A stretch of 64,000 nucleotides of DNA, taken from NCBI GenBank assembly GCA_964654815.1, contig CAZZLH010000001.1, positions 47,459-111,458 of the forward strand. Direction: 5' to 3'. Both the position numbers and the translations under genes were made by a program. Shown piece after piece: positions 35,265 to 44,211 of this stretch. A model generated the notes under the pieces. That model saw only the letters and a list, made by a program, of their open reading frames with translations. It made no database searches and was not told the origin of the DNA. How positions within the stretch are numbered: position 1 is the stretch's first letter; every line of letters starts with the position of its first letter. Origin of the DNA: ZLKRG08 sp964654815. Lineage in GTDB: Bacteria; Actinomycetota; Actinomycetes; Nanopelagicales; Nanopelagicaceae.

Positions 35265-37272
35265 AGAAATTTCTCGCGCTTGCGGTAGCAGCGTTATCCC
35301 TTATCACCTATTCCAGCTCTGCAGAGGATCTAACTTCACTTGCTCGGCCCACTGTTCGTGATGGCGCGGCATATTCACAGATTTATTTCGTCATGGTGGA
35401 TCGCTTTGCAAATGGTGACACCGGTAACGATGAGGCTGGATTAACTGGCTTTTCCGCGGTTACCGGTTATGACCCAACTGACATTGGTTACTTTCATGGT
35501 GGCGATCTAAAGGGATTGACTTCTAAATTAGATTACATAAAAGGGTTGGGTTTTAATTCAATTTGGATCACGCCACCAGTCAAACAACGTTACGTCCAAG
35601 GCGATTCTGCTGCCTATCATGGATATTGGGGTCTTGATTTCACCACTATCGATCCGCACTTAGGTACCGAGGCGGATTTCAAGAACTTTGTCGCCGAAGC
35701 ACATAACCGCGGCATGAAGGTCATCGTAGATATCGTGGTCAATCACACGGCCGATGCCATCAGATACCGCGGTGATGTGTATAGCTACTCCGATATGGCG
35801 AGCTATCCCTATAAAGATTGCAATGGCAAGAAGTTCGATCCCGCAAAGTTCGCAGGAAAGGCAAACTTTCCCAAACTCTGCGTTGCCAAATCATTTCCAG
35901 TACCGCCGATAATTAGCGATAAATACAAGAATGCGAAGGCCCCGGCATTTTTAAATGATCTAACCAACTATCACAATCGCGGCGACTCTACCTTCTCCGG
36001 CGAATCATCCACTTTTGGTGACTTCTTCGGATTGGATGATGTTTTCACCGAAAAGCCACAGGTTGTCGCGGGTTGGACCAAGAATTGGCAGGAGTGGATC
36101 ACCAAATTTGATATCGATGGCTACCGAATCGATACTGCAAAACATGTAAATCCTGAATTCTGGCAGGCATTTATCCCAGCAGTTCTGAAGACCGCTAAGG
36201 CTGCGGGCAAGAGCTATTTCCCGATCTTTGGTGAAGTCTGGGATACCGATCCAAATTATTTGGCGAAATTCGTTACAGATCAAAAATTTCCATCGGTATT
36301 GGATTTTCCATTCCAAGCTGCGGTATCGAAATATGCCATTTACGGAAACGGCGAACGAGATCTAGTTGATATCTTTAATCAAGATGATCTCTACACCACC
36401 GCCACCACTAGCGCATATGGATTGACTACCTTCTTAGATAACCATGACATGGGGCGTATTGGTAATTTCCTACAAGGAAATATTGATGCCACACCAGAAC
36501 AATTACTAGAGCGAAATAAGTTCGCTAATTCTTTGCTATTTCTGTTAAGAGGCGGACCAGCTCTGTATTACGGAAGTGAGAAGGGCATGACAGGTTCTGG
36601 CGGAGATAAAGCAGCTCGCCAAGATATGTTTGCCACGCAAGTTCAAGAATGGCAGAAAGAGATAAGAATCGGTGGATCACCTATCGGGACTAAGAGCGCA
36701 TTTGAGGTAACTAATCCGCTTGAGCAGAACATCTCAGAGCTGCAAGCGCTGACTACCAAATACCCAGCGCTTCGCGCCGGAACCCAACAAATTCGCTTTG
36801 CCGGTAATGGCGCCTTTGCAGTCAGTAGATATGGACAGAAGCAGGAATTCTTAGTGGCTTTCAATGGCAGAGATACTGAAGCAAAATTAAACCTTCCAGT
36901 CTCTACTCTCGATTCAAATTGGGAGGTGATCTCAGGTAATGCAAAGGAGATAGTGGCTTCGGGCGCTAAAGTCGCGCTGACATTGCCGGGTCGAAATTGG
37001 GTAGTGCTTAAGGCTTCTAAGGAGTTCCAGCCAACCACCAAACTCTCAATCACGCTCAATAAACCGATAGTAGATATACGCACCTCTGAGAATTATGTGG
37101 CGCTAACAGCGACGGTGCCGGGTGATGACTTCAACGAAGTCACTTTCGCCGTTAGACAGAAGGGTAAAGCCTGGCAGATCATCGGAACTTCAGATCGAAG
37201 AATCGTGGGAGTAACCGGGTTTAAAGATGGCATCTACCGGGTATACCTACATCAGCATAAATTCAAAAAGGG
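35261..37272 (+). CDS. Secreted GH13 alpha-amylase, 3' end lost in an assembly gap
   Basis: At least 670 residues. A signal peptide (MKKFLALAVAALSLITYSSS, cleavage near residue 21) sends it outside. Catalytic regions: I VDIVVNHTAD (Asp157), II GYRIDTAKH (nucleophile Asp291), III FGEVWD (Glu325), IV LDNHDMGR (His395-Asp396). After the barrel there is a beta domain (about 480-585) and the start of another beta-rich domain (TKLSITLNKPIVDIRTSE) cut by the N run. It should hydrolyse extracellular starch-like glucans for the upstream intracellular enzyme. The start overlaps the previous stop (ATGA). Confidence 0.9.
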
Positions 37273-37372
37273 NNNNNNNNNNNNNNNNNNNNNNNNNNNN
37301 NNNNNNNNNNNNNNNNNNNNNNNNNNNNNNNNNNNNNNNNNNNNNNNNNNNNNNNNNNNNNNNNNNNNNNNN
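37273..37372. other. Assembly gap (100 N)
   Basis: Placeholder gap hiding the convergent 3' ends of the secreted amylase and the esterase. No overlap between its flanks is visible. Confidence 0.97.
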
Positions 37373-38013
37373 TTTCGATCGCCTCGACTCATCCAGATCT
37401 TGTGGCGACCCGGCTGCGGTAAATTATTGAGCAAATTATTAACCAGCGGTTTGCCACCTATCACCCAGTGTGGTGAGAACGAGAGCGCCGTGCGAAAGAA
37501 ATCGCTCCGTAGATTTAACGCATTTAATGTGGCTAATCCACCCATACTTGCGCCGATCATCGCTCTGTTTTCAAATTCTGGTTTAAATCCAATGTGATCC
37601 AAAATCTGAGGAACAATTACCTCGGCGATTTCTTCTTGATATTGATTGCCCCGTAGGTCAGTTAGATTTAGATTGGTATCCATCAGAGGTTTGACCTCAT
37701 TAGCAAAGGCATCCTGCGGCGTTAGATCTTTGACTCGGCCGAGAGGATCCAATTTAGAACCGGAGTGAAAAACCCCAATAATCGCAGGAGGTGTCAGTCC
37801 TTGCTCTTCAAAGACTTTGATTGCGGTCTGAGCCATGCGCCAAGTAGATCTACGGGTAGCAGTTCGGGGGTCAAAGATGTTTTGACCATCATGAGCGACT
37901 AGCAGATGCGTTGGATTCTTGGGGGACCAGAAATCAATGGTGCGATTTTGAATCGTAGTCCGATTCACCCAGCCTGGAACGCCCCGAATCTGGAAATGCG
38001 AAAAAGCCTGCAT
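37373..38013 (-). CDS. Esterase D/Fes-type alpha-beta hydrolase, C-terminus in gap
   Basis: 213 residues visible. LLVAHDGQNIFDP and AMIGASMGGLATLNAL (nucleophile Ser156 in GASMGG) with FRTALSFSPHWVIG are typical of the putative esterase family (PF00756) that includes S-formylglutathione hydrolase and ferric-enterobactin esterase. The catalytic His should lie in the missing part. No signal peptide. Substrate unknown; an acyl ester or sugar ester is possible given the adjacent amylases. Transcribed leftward and divergent from the photolyase with 17 bases between starts. Confidence 0.8.
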
Positions 38014-38019
38014 AATGAA

Positions 38020-38025
38020 ACACTA
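38020..38025 (-). promoter_or_regulatory. -10 box of the esterase gene
   Basis: TAGTGT on the minus strand ends 6 bases before the ATG at 38013 (leaderless). For the divergent photolyase, CATAAT (38011-38016), which overlaps the esterase start codon, is the best -10 candidate, leaving a leader of a few bases. Confidence 0.5.
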
Positions 38026-38030
38026 GCACT

Positions 38031-39347
38031 ATGAAGCGCAAGATCATGTGGTTTAGAAGGGACCTCCGCCTTACAGATAACCCCGCACTTCTTGCCGCAA
38101 TTGATGGCGCTGATGAGATAGTCCCGCTATTTATTCTTGACCCAAAGTTAATCAAGCAGGCAGGTTCAAAACGCCTGGCATATTTAGCTAACTCGCTTCA
38201 CGAATTAGATAAATCGCTGGGTGGCAAGTTACATGTAGTAGCAGGCGATCAAGTAGAAGTTATTAATAGTTACAACGCTGATGAGGTACATATTTCGCAA
38301 GAGTTCGAACCGTATGGCGCAGAGCGGGATCGTCGAGTCGAAGCATCTGGTATCAAATTAATCCGTACTGGTAGTCCTTATGCGGTTGCGCCGGGGAGAG
38401 TAAGAAAACCTGATGACACCAACTATCGGGTTTACACCCCGTTTTACAAAGGTTGGATGGCACATGGTTGGCGTGCTCCAGTTGCTGCGCCGAAGGTTAT
38501 TAATGCTCTTACCCCAAATAAATCTCAGCGTGATTTTCCGGATTGGAAATGTGATTTTGAGATTCCAAGGGCAGGAGAAGCGGCAACGCTAGAGAGATTT
38601 GCTTGGTTTAAAAAGCATGCTCTGGATAGTTACGACTTACAACGCAATCATGCAGGAATCGACGGAACCAGCCGGATGAGTGCGCCATTGAAGTTCGGCG
38701 AGGTTCATCCACGTACGCTTTTGCAAGGTCTAGGTATGTCAAAGGCGCATGACACCTTTCGCAAAGAGATTGCCTGGCGTGAGTTCTATGCCGATGTGTT
38801 ATTTCATAATCCGAATACCATTGATGAGTATTACATTGAGAAGTTCTCTAAAATGCGTTACGACGATCCGGGTGAGAAATTCAAGGCTTGGTGCGAAGGT
38901 AAGACCGGTTACCCATTTGTGGACGCTGCGATGCGCCAATTAATCACCACCGGCTGGATGCATAATCGCACTCGCATGGTGGTCGCCTCATTCCTGGTAA
39001 AGGACCTTCATTTAGAGTGGCAACATGGCGCAAACTTCTTCATGGAGCATTTAGTTGATTTTGATCCCGCCAGCAATTCACATGGCTGGCAATGGACTGC
39101 AGGTTGTGGCACCGATGCCTCACCTTATTACCGAGTCTTTAATCCAGTGGAGCAAGGCAAGAAATTCGATGAGAATGGTGATTACATCCGTAAGTTTGTG
39201 CCTGAGCTTGCCCATCTATCTGCGACAGAGATTCATGAGCCATGGAATTATTTGGATGGCTACTCCCGCGGTTACCCAGAGCGGATAGTGGACCATGCGA
39301 CGGAGCGGTTAGAGTCTCTAGCCCGCCTGGAGGAGATTAAGGGTTAA
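38031..39347 (+). CDS. phr: Deoxyribodipyrimidine photolyase
   Basis: Light-driven DNA repair enzyme of the cryptochrome/photolyase family, class I type. 438 residues: Rossmann-like N-terminal antenna domain (IMWFRRDLRLTDNPAL) and FAD-binding C-terminal domain with EIAWREFYADVL, GWMHNRTRMVVASFLVKDL and WQWTAGCGTDASPYYRVFNP. The antenna chromophore cannot be inferred. Useful in a sunlit habitat. A terminator-like hairpin follows the stop, before the LuxR gene. Confidence 0.95.
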   Translation: MKRKIMWFRRDLRLTDNPALLAAIDGADEIVPLFILDPKLIKQAGSKRLAYLANSLHELDKSLGGKLHVVAGDQVEVINSYNADEVHISQEFEPYGAERDRRVEASGIKLIRTGSPYAVAPGRVRKPDDTNYRVYTPFYKGWMAHGWRAPVAAPKVINALTPNKSQRDFPDWKCDFEIPRAGEAATLERFAWFKKHALDSYDLQRNHAGIDGTSRMSAPLKFGEVHPRTLLQGLGMSKAHDTFRKEIAWREFYADVLFHNPNTIDEYYIEKFSKMRYDDPGEKFKAWCEGKTGYPFVDAAMRQLITTGWMHNRTRMVVASFLVKDLHLEWQHGANFFMEHLVDFDPASNSHGWQWTAGCGTDASPYYRVFNPVEQGKKFDENGDYIRKFVPELAHLSATEIHEPWNYLDGYSRGYPERIVDHATERLESLARLEEIKG

Positions 39348-39362
39348 GTTTCACCGCAACGG

Positions 39363-39397
39363 CTCACCCTATTTTCCCTCGTAATGGGTGAGGTTTT
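39363..39397 (+). terminator. Terminator after phr
   Basis: CTCACCC (39363-39369) pairs with GGGTGAG (39386-39392); ATT/AAT can extend the stem across a one-base bulge. GTTTT follows. It lies 15 bases after the phr stop and upstream of the LuxR-type start. Confidence 0.65.
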
Positions 39398-39413
39398 GTA
39401 TCACCCTTAGCCC

Positions 39414-40880
39414 ATGCCTTATACCAAGTTGCGCGAGTGGGCCTTCCAAGCTCGCTCTGCCGAACTTCGCAATTATGGCGCCGAGATTCTCACCCGCAAT
39501 CCAGAGCGTGTGGCAGCGGCTGAAGTTTTGGATCTGATGGCTTATTTGGTCGAATGCGATTTCATCGCTGCGGAGGCGAAACTTGCCACAATCAAATATA
39601 AGTTTGATGGCAGCGCAGATCAAGAATTTATTGAGGAAGCAGCCGCTTTAGCCCAATCGCATATTAATTTCGCCTTTGGTCGTTTAAATCCATTGAAAAC
39701 ATCGGCTGAAACTTTCTTAGCAAATCTCGCCGCCATGCCCAATCTGGAGCAGGGCGCACCACTTGATATTTGGCGATTATTAGCGCAAAAGGCGGTGATT
39801 CTCGATGAATTCGACGAGATGGAGCGCATCTTCAGTGAGATATCTGGATATAAGAAAGAGGCGCAAAGTACCAATTTCTTCTACCTGACAAATTCAATTA
39901 AAGCCCTCTATCTGCTTACTCAAGGTGAGTACATACAGGCAAGTGAAATCGCTACGACCAACATTGAGATTGCAAAACAAAATAGCTATCAAGGGCTGAT
40001 GGCGCCAGTTGATTCGTATTACGTTTTGGCTCGCGCGAAATTAGCAGGAGCCAGAAATCAGGAAGCAATGGCTTTGTTTGAGCAGGTCAAGGCTCTAGCT
40101 GAGAAAAGTGCACACTGGCCATGGTATTTCATCGCGGATGGCTTTCTATCTCGTGAATTAGCACAACAGAATAAAATGGCAGAAGCTCTAGAAATCGTGC
40201 GAAAGCAGCGTGAGAAATTATCAGCCTTCTCCTTTCGACATGAATTGACTTTCATTCCGGATATAAATGAGTTGTATGTCAGATTTCGCCTGAAGGACAC
40301 AGAGCGAATGCAAGTTCTACTGGATCGTGCACCAGATTTAGTGCTGGTAAGACAGATTCGGGCTATGGGCCAAGAGTGGGGCGGCCGCGATATGTTGGAT
40401 TGGATCACAAATCTGCCTGAGAAGACTGCTCGTGAGAAGGTTTATAAATTAGTGGCCTATGCTGATTACTATAAAGATAAAGAGAGCATTGCTATTGATT
40501 ACATGGTGCAAGCTTTAGAAATCACCGAACGTACGGGCCAGATTGAATTCATTCTCCGTCAGCATGATCTTCTAGAGATCATTTTGAAAGCTGTAGCAAA
40601 ACGTCCTTCAGTAATGCTTGAGTTATTAGCGACTCAAATAGCAGATCGCATTCAAAAAGATAGTGACTTAAATAAGGGCGGTTTACCGACTCCTTTGACC
40701 AGCCGCGAATTAGAAGTTGTGCGCCATTTAGCTACCGGTAAGCCAATAAGTCAGATTGGCAGCGCACTACATGTTTCCATGAATACAATGAAGACTCACC
40801 TTCGAAATATCTATCGAAAACTTGAAGTAGATGGTCGAGAAAGAGCGGTCGAGAAAGCTAGAGAATTGTTCTTGGTTTAA
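39414..40880 (+). CDS. LuxR-type regulator with helical N-terminus and no ATPase domain
   Basis: 488 residues. The C-terminal 65 residues form a LuxR/GerE helix-turn-helix (LTSRELEVVRHLATGKPISQ, then MNTMKTHLRNIYRKL). The first 420 residues are alpha-helical and resemble the TPR-like superhelical part of MalT/LAL regulators, but there is no Walker A/B ATPase in front, so it looks like a MalT-type protein reduced to sensor solenoid plus DNA-binding domain. Ligand and targets unknown; the amylase genes 2-6 kb upstream make a carbohydrate signal tempting but unproven. No ribosome site is visible. Confidence 0.85.
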   Translation: MPYTKLREWAFQARSAELRNYGAEILTRNPERVAAAEVLDLMAYLVECDFIAAEAKLATIKYKFDGSADQEFIEEAAALAQSHINFAFGRLNPLKTSAETFLANLAAMPNLEQGAPLDIWRLLAQKAVILDEFDEMERIFSEISGYKKEAQSTNFFYLTNSIKALYLLTQGEYIQASEIATTNIEIAKQNSYQGLMAPVDSYYVLARAKLAGARNQEAMALFEQVKALAEKSAHWPWYFIADGFLSRELAQQNKMAEALEIVRKQREKLSAFSFRHELTFIPDINELYVRFRLKDTERMQVLLDRAPDLVLVRQIRAMGQEWGGRDMLDWITNLPEKTAREKVYKLVAYADYYKDKESIAIDYMVQALEITERTGQIEFILRQHDLLEIILKAVAKRPSVMLELLATQIADRIQKDSDLNKGGLPTPLTSRELEVVRHLATGKPISQIGSALHVSMNTMKTHLRNIYRKLEVDGRERAVEKARELFLV

Positions 40881-40940
40881 CCGAACAATTAAAGGATTTT
40901 CTCCCTCACCCGAACCCTGATAACCTTACGCCCGCTTCAC

Positions 40941-41026
40941 GGTAGATTGCCCGAGCGGCCAATGGGAGCGGACTGTAAATCCGCCGGCTTACGCCTTCAG
41001 TGGTTCAAATCCACTATCTACCACCA
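40941..41026 (+). tRNA. tRNA-Tyr (GTA anticodon)
   Basis: 86-base class II tRNA. The acceptor stem GGTAGAT pairs with ATCTACC, then A and an encoded CCA. The anticodon loop CTGTAAA carries GTA at 40975-40977 on a 5-bp stem; a long variable arm (GGC-TTAC-GCC) and a T arm with GTTCAAAT are present. The upstream TAACCT (about 40921-40926) may be its -10 box. An AT-rich block of secreted-protein genes begins right after it. Confidence 0.96.
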
Positions 41027-41049
41027 GCAAAAAGCACCAGTCCGATCAT

Positions 41050-42207
41050 TTATTTTCTGGAATACCCAGCAGGACATTTGGCATTGGCTCCTGTTACTTT
41101 TTTCGTTAAATTTCCTTTTATGCAAATTAATGCACTAGTGATTTCTAATTTATAAATAACTTCCTTGGCATTGAAATCTTCGTTAGATTTCTGTGAAATC
41201 TTTATCGGACAAACTCCGATCTTTTTTAATAAAACTCCGCTGCCAAGTACAACGCATGTATCTGGCTTAGTGCTCGTGATAGCTATATTTGAGGGCGAGT
41301 CACTGGTAATATTTAATTGAATTGCCTTTTCAGATATAGGTACTGTGAAAGTTTTAGGAAGCGTTATTTGCGGGTCAACTTTGGCAGATAGAATATCCAA
41401 ATAAAACAATTTAGAGACCCTAAGTCTCCAAGAACTCTGCCAAGAATTGGTACAATTGATGTTCAAACTTACAAGCCTATTGCCATCTTGGCCGAATTCT
41501 GCAGGGAACTCATTTCTATCAATGTAAATGTGAGTTTCAATCAAAGATTCTGTCGATTCACCTTCAACCAAATTTGCTAAATCAATAGATGGAAAATTGA
41601 CCGATACTCCGTTGCTGAACCACTCTTCACTCCAACCACTTCCATTTGGTCCCCACCATGAGGATGTTCCTCCGATCCCTGGCAATCCTTGGAGACTCTT
41701 TATTGAACTAGACATGTCTCCTGACTGATTACTCCACTCTTCTTGATCGTAATCCCATATTTGATTGACTATCTCCTCGTTACCGGCAATTACTCTGTAA
41801 TTGCAAGATAGTGACTCAATCCATTTTTTAGCTCTTATTGCTTGGTCGTATATCGATTGGACTGCGGCATTCCTACTAGCAGTAGACATATTTGAAGATA
41901 TGGTAATTTCCTGCAGACCGTATGGTGCAAAAATCGAATATTCATTTAGTCCTACCAAAATACCATCAAAATCATCCCGAACTTGGAGTGTTGAAATACC
42001 TGCACCACGATTATCATAAAAATTAAATTTAGATTTATAAATTGTCTTTCCCTGGTACTCAGGTGAATCTGAATAGAAAGCAGACAAAACAAATCTATTT
42101 CCAGAATCAGATCGCAATTCACTCGAACGATCTAAACCTGAAGCAAGAGGTATTTGCGCAGTTAAAAAGACAAGGATAAAAATTAGAGTTTTAATTAATT
42201 TTTTCAT
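41050..42207 (-). CDS. Secreted protein of unknown function with Ig-like repeat and C-terminal Cys motif
   Basis: 385 residues from MKKLIKTLIFILVFLTAQIP (signal peptide). About 240 residues of unrecognised sequence rich in Ser, Asn and Trp follow (TSSWWGPNGSGWSEEWF). Then comes one bacterial Ig-like repeat (about 285-360; ITSTKPDTCVVLGSGVLLKK, then GVCPIKISQ with a Cys pair), and the protein ends CIKGNLTKKVTGANAKCPAG plus YSRK. I recall this C-KG-TKKVTG-KCP-GY ending from other freshwater actinobacterial secreted proteins and suspect a wall-binding or sorting role. The start was moved 24 codons inside the frame to the signal peptide. Second gene of a leftward pair. Confidence 0.75.
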   Translation of the reverse strand: MKKLIKTLIFILVFLTAQIPLASGLDRSSELRSDSGNRFVLSAFYSDSPEYQGKTIYKSKFNFYDNRGAGISTLQVRDDFDGILVGLNEYSIFAPYGLQEITISSNMSTASRNAAVQSIYDQAIRAKKWIESLSCNYRVIAGNEEIVNQIWDYDQEEWSNQSGDMSSSIKSLQGLPGIGGTSSWWGPNGSGWSEEWFSNGVSVNFPSIDLANLVEGESTESLIETHIYIDRNEFPAEFGQDGNRLVSLNINCTNSWQSSWRLRVSKLFYLDILSAKVDPQITLPKTFTVPISEKAIQLNITSDSPSNIAITSTKPDTCVVLGSGVLLKKIGVCPIKISQKSNEDFNAKEVIYKLEITSALICIKGNLTKKVTGANAKCPAGYSRK

Positions 42208-42232
42208 TATTATTTCAGAATCAACTTTGTTT

Positions 42233-42850
42233 TTAGAATTTGCAACCCGCGGATGCAAACTTACTTCGATATTTAACAAAATCTGCTATCGGAAATTGCG
42301 AAACTTGGCTGCCCTTGGATGTTGAAAATTTTATATTCAACTTTGTCTTTGCTTTGAGCATGTTTGTCAAGAGAGTCTTTGGTGAATTAATGAAAAGCGC
42401 CTTATCGCTTGTTGATTCCGAAAATGAGGTGTTGAGAATCTTTCCATTATCAATCCGGTACTGAAATTGTTTAGAGTAAGAACGATTCTGATTATTGAAA
42501 ATTACGTATTTGGAGGCAAAGAATACTTCCAGTTTTTTGGCCTCACATCTTGCAATCATGGTCAAATCTAAGATAGTGGTTCCGCCGGGCAGTCCATATA
42601 GATCTTCATCCATACTCAATGTCATGCGTTTCGTGAAACCGTCATTTACAAGTTCATATTCCCAAAGGGCTTGCTCACAACTAGAATCCCATTCATCTAG
42701 GTCAACATTGTATTCACCTTCAATGTATTTATAACCGAAGTCGCATTCGCCGTTGTTGCTAGCTTTTGCTAATGGCGCCATATTTAAACTAAGAATGAGT
42801 ATAAGTGCTAGTACGGCATATCTACGCAAATTGTGCGAAATTCGAAACAT
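42233..42850 (-). CDS. Secreted protein of unknown function, possibly TagO/VasI-like fold
   Basis: 205 residues from MFRISHNLRRYAVLALILIL, a clear signal peptide ending near KAS. The mature part has five cysteines (two in its first 30 residues, then ARCEAKK and the final GCKF). The second half alternates short strands in a pattern (CEAKKLEVFFASKYVIF, FQYRIDNGK, ALFINSPKTLLTNMLKA, C-terminal Cys) that recalls TagO/VasI-like periplasmic domains, but this is only a fold-level guess. A GAGGTG ribosome site precedes the chosen ATG. First gene of the pair with the Ig-repeat protein, 25 bases apart. Confidence 0.65.
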   Translation of the reverse strand: MFRISHNLRRYAVLALILILSLNMAPLAKASNNGECDFGYKYIEGEYNVDLDEWDSSCEQALWEYELVNDGFTKRMTLSMDEDLYGLPGGTTILDLTMIARCEAKKLEVFFASKYVIFNNQNRSYSKQFQYRIDNGKILNTSFSESTSDKALFINSPKTLLTNMLKAKTKLNIKFSTSKGSQVSQFPIADFVKYRSKFASAGCKF

Positions 42851-42967
42851 ATTCACCTCACCACAAGAGTACAAGCATATTGTGGCAAATTTTTAAGTCA
42901 ATGCCAAAGCCAAAATCGACGGGTAATATTCACCATTTTTGACCACTTAAAAACTTACCTATTTCAA

Positions 42968-42975
42968 GGCAGAAT
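42968..42975 (+). promoter_or_regulatory. GGCAGAAT promoter element of the secreted peptidase-like gene
   Basis: GGCAGAAT ends 6 bases before the GTG at 42982; third occurrence of this octamer at a start-proximal position in the window. Confidence 0.5.
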
Positions 42976-42981
42976 TATCTC

Positions 42982-44184
42982 GTGCGGTTGATCCGAGTCC
43001 TATTATCTATAACCATTTTGATTTCCACCGTTCCAGCAAATGCTGCTATGTCAGATCCAGGTGGTAAATCTTGTAACAAGGCGGGTCTTAAAACCACGTT
43101 TAAGAACGTTACCTACCAATGTAAGAAATCTGGAAATAAACTGATTTGGGTCAAAGGTGCCAAGGTTGTAACTACTCCCGTGGCTACCTATCTCTCTTCA
43201 AGAGATGCTAAGGCTGGGGCGCTTTGTCGAGTTAATGGTCAAGAGAGTTTTCCGATGTCAGGGCCGCTTCGCTGCGTATCTGGAAAATGGATTAACGTCG
43301 ATCGCTCACAGGACTCGGTGGCAACTCGGGCATTTCGTAGCGTTCTAGAAAAATACAATGCTAACCCGCCAGCCAAACTCACCTTCAAATTCTTAACTGA
43401 TCCCAAATTTACGGGTTCAATAGAAATTCTTATGGCGAGTAAAGAGGCAGCGGCTCGATTATGGAATAAGCCAGACACCCCATTTCAACCTTATCCAATA
43501 GTGATTGGAAGTAATCTAGATTGGATTAAGAAGACGACAGCTGCCAATAATCTCAAGACAAATACCGGTGACTTCAAGAATATTGAGAATCAATTTTCGG
43601 AGTGGCAGGGCTGCAGTTATGCAGAGTTTTACTCTCAAACTGGTCAACCTTGGTACGTCTATTGTTACTCACAACCTGAAGCAGAAATGCGCGAAAGTAT
43701 TGCCTACCTTCAAGTGGGCGCCCATGAATACACTCATCTAATCCAGTTCTACATGGCAGATAGCACTCTCAAGAGATTTGGAGATTCACTACCTCCTTGG
43801 ATTCAAGAAGGCTTTGCGATGTTTGTAGGCATATCCCTCGGGGCTGCAGCCAAAGCGGGAAATGACATTAGATCTTTAGAGCTTGAAATATTGCCTACCG
43901 CTAAGACTCCACTTTCGGATTACATGGAGCGATTTCCCCCTAATTGGAATGATGTCTATGTTCTTGGATATCTGGCATCTGAAGCATTAATAGCTTTAAA
44001 AGGTATCGATATCATGGAAGAGATAATTTTGGAGCAGAAAAATGGCTCCTCAAAAGAGGCAGCAATTCAAAAAGCTACAGGTAAGTCACTGAAATTTTGG
44101 ACCCAAATAGGCCAAGGTTATGTCGATAGCGTGAAGGCTGGTAAGCCCTGGAGCCTTGCTGAATTAGAGAAACGTGCCTCTTAA
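42982..44184 (+). CDS. Secreted gluzincin-like metallopeptidase candidate
   Basis: 400 residues with GTG start and signal peptide (cleavage near ANA-AMS). Two short Cys2/Trp mini-domains follow (Cys31/Cys47 with LIWVKG; Cys82/Cys98 with GKWINV), then a catalytic-looking region with HEYTH at 248-252 and PPWIQEGFAMF, giving Glu276 and Gly277. HExxH plus EGxA about 24 residues later is the gluzincin zinc-site pattern (His, His, Glu). No close named family recognised. Probably acts outside the cell on peptides or wall protein; activity is inferred from the motif only. Leaderless promoter. Confidence 0.75.
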   Translation: MRLIRVLLSITILISTVPANAAMSDPGGKSCNKAGLKTTFKNVTYQCKKSGNKLIWVKGAKVVTTPVATYLSSRDAKAGALCRVNGQESFPMSGPLRCVSGKWINVDRSQDSVATRAFRSVLEKYNANPPAKLTFKFLTDPKFTGSIEILMASKEAAARLWNKPDTPFQPYPIVIGSNLDWIKKTTAANNLKTNTGDFKNIENQFSEWQGCSYAEFYSQTGQPWYVYCYSQPEAEMRESIAYLQVGAHEYTHLIQFYMADSTLKRFGDSLPPWIQEGFAMFVGISLGAAAKAGNDIRSLELEILPTAKTPLSDYMERFPPNWNDVYVLGYLASEALIALKGIDIMEEIILEQKNGSSKEAAIQKATGKSLKFWTQIGQGYVDSVKAGKPWSLAELEKRAS

Positions 44185-44211
44185 TTCAAAACTTTGGTGA
44201 GCAAAAAATTA

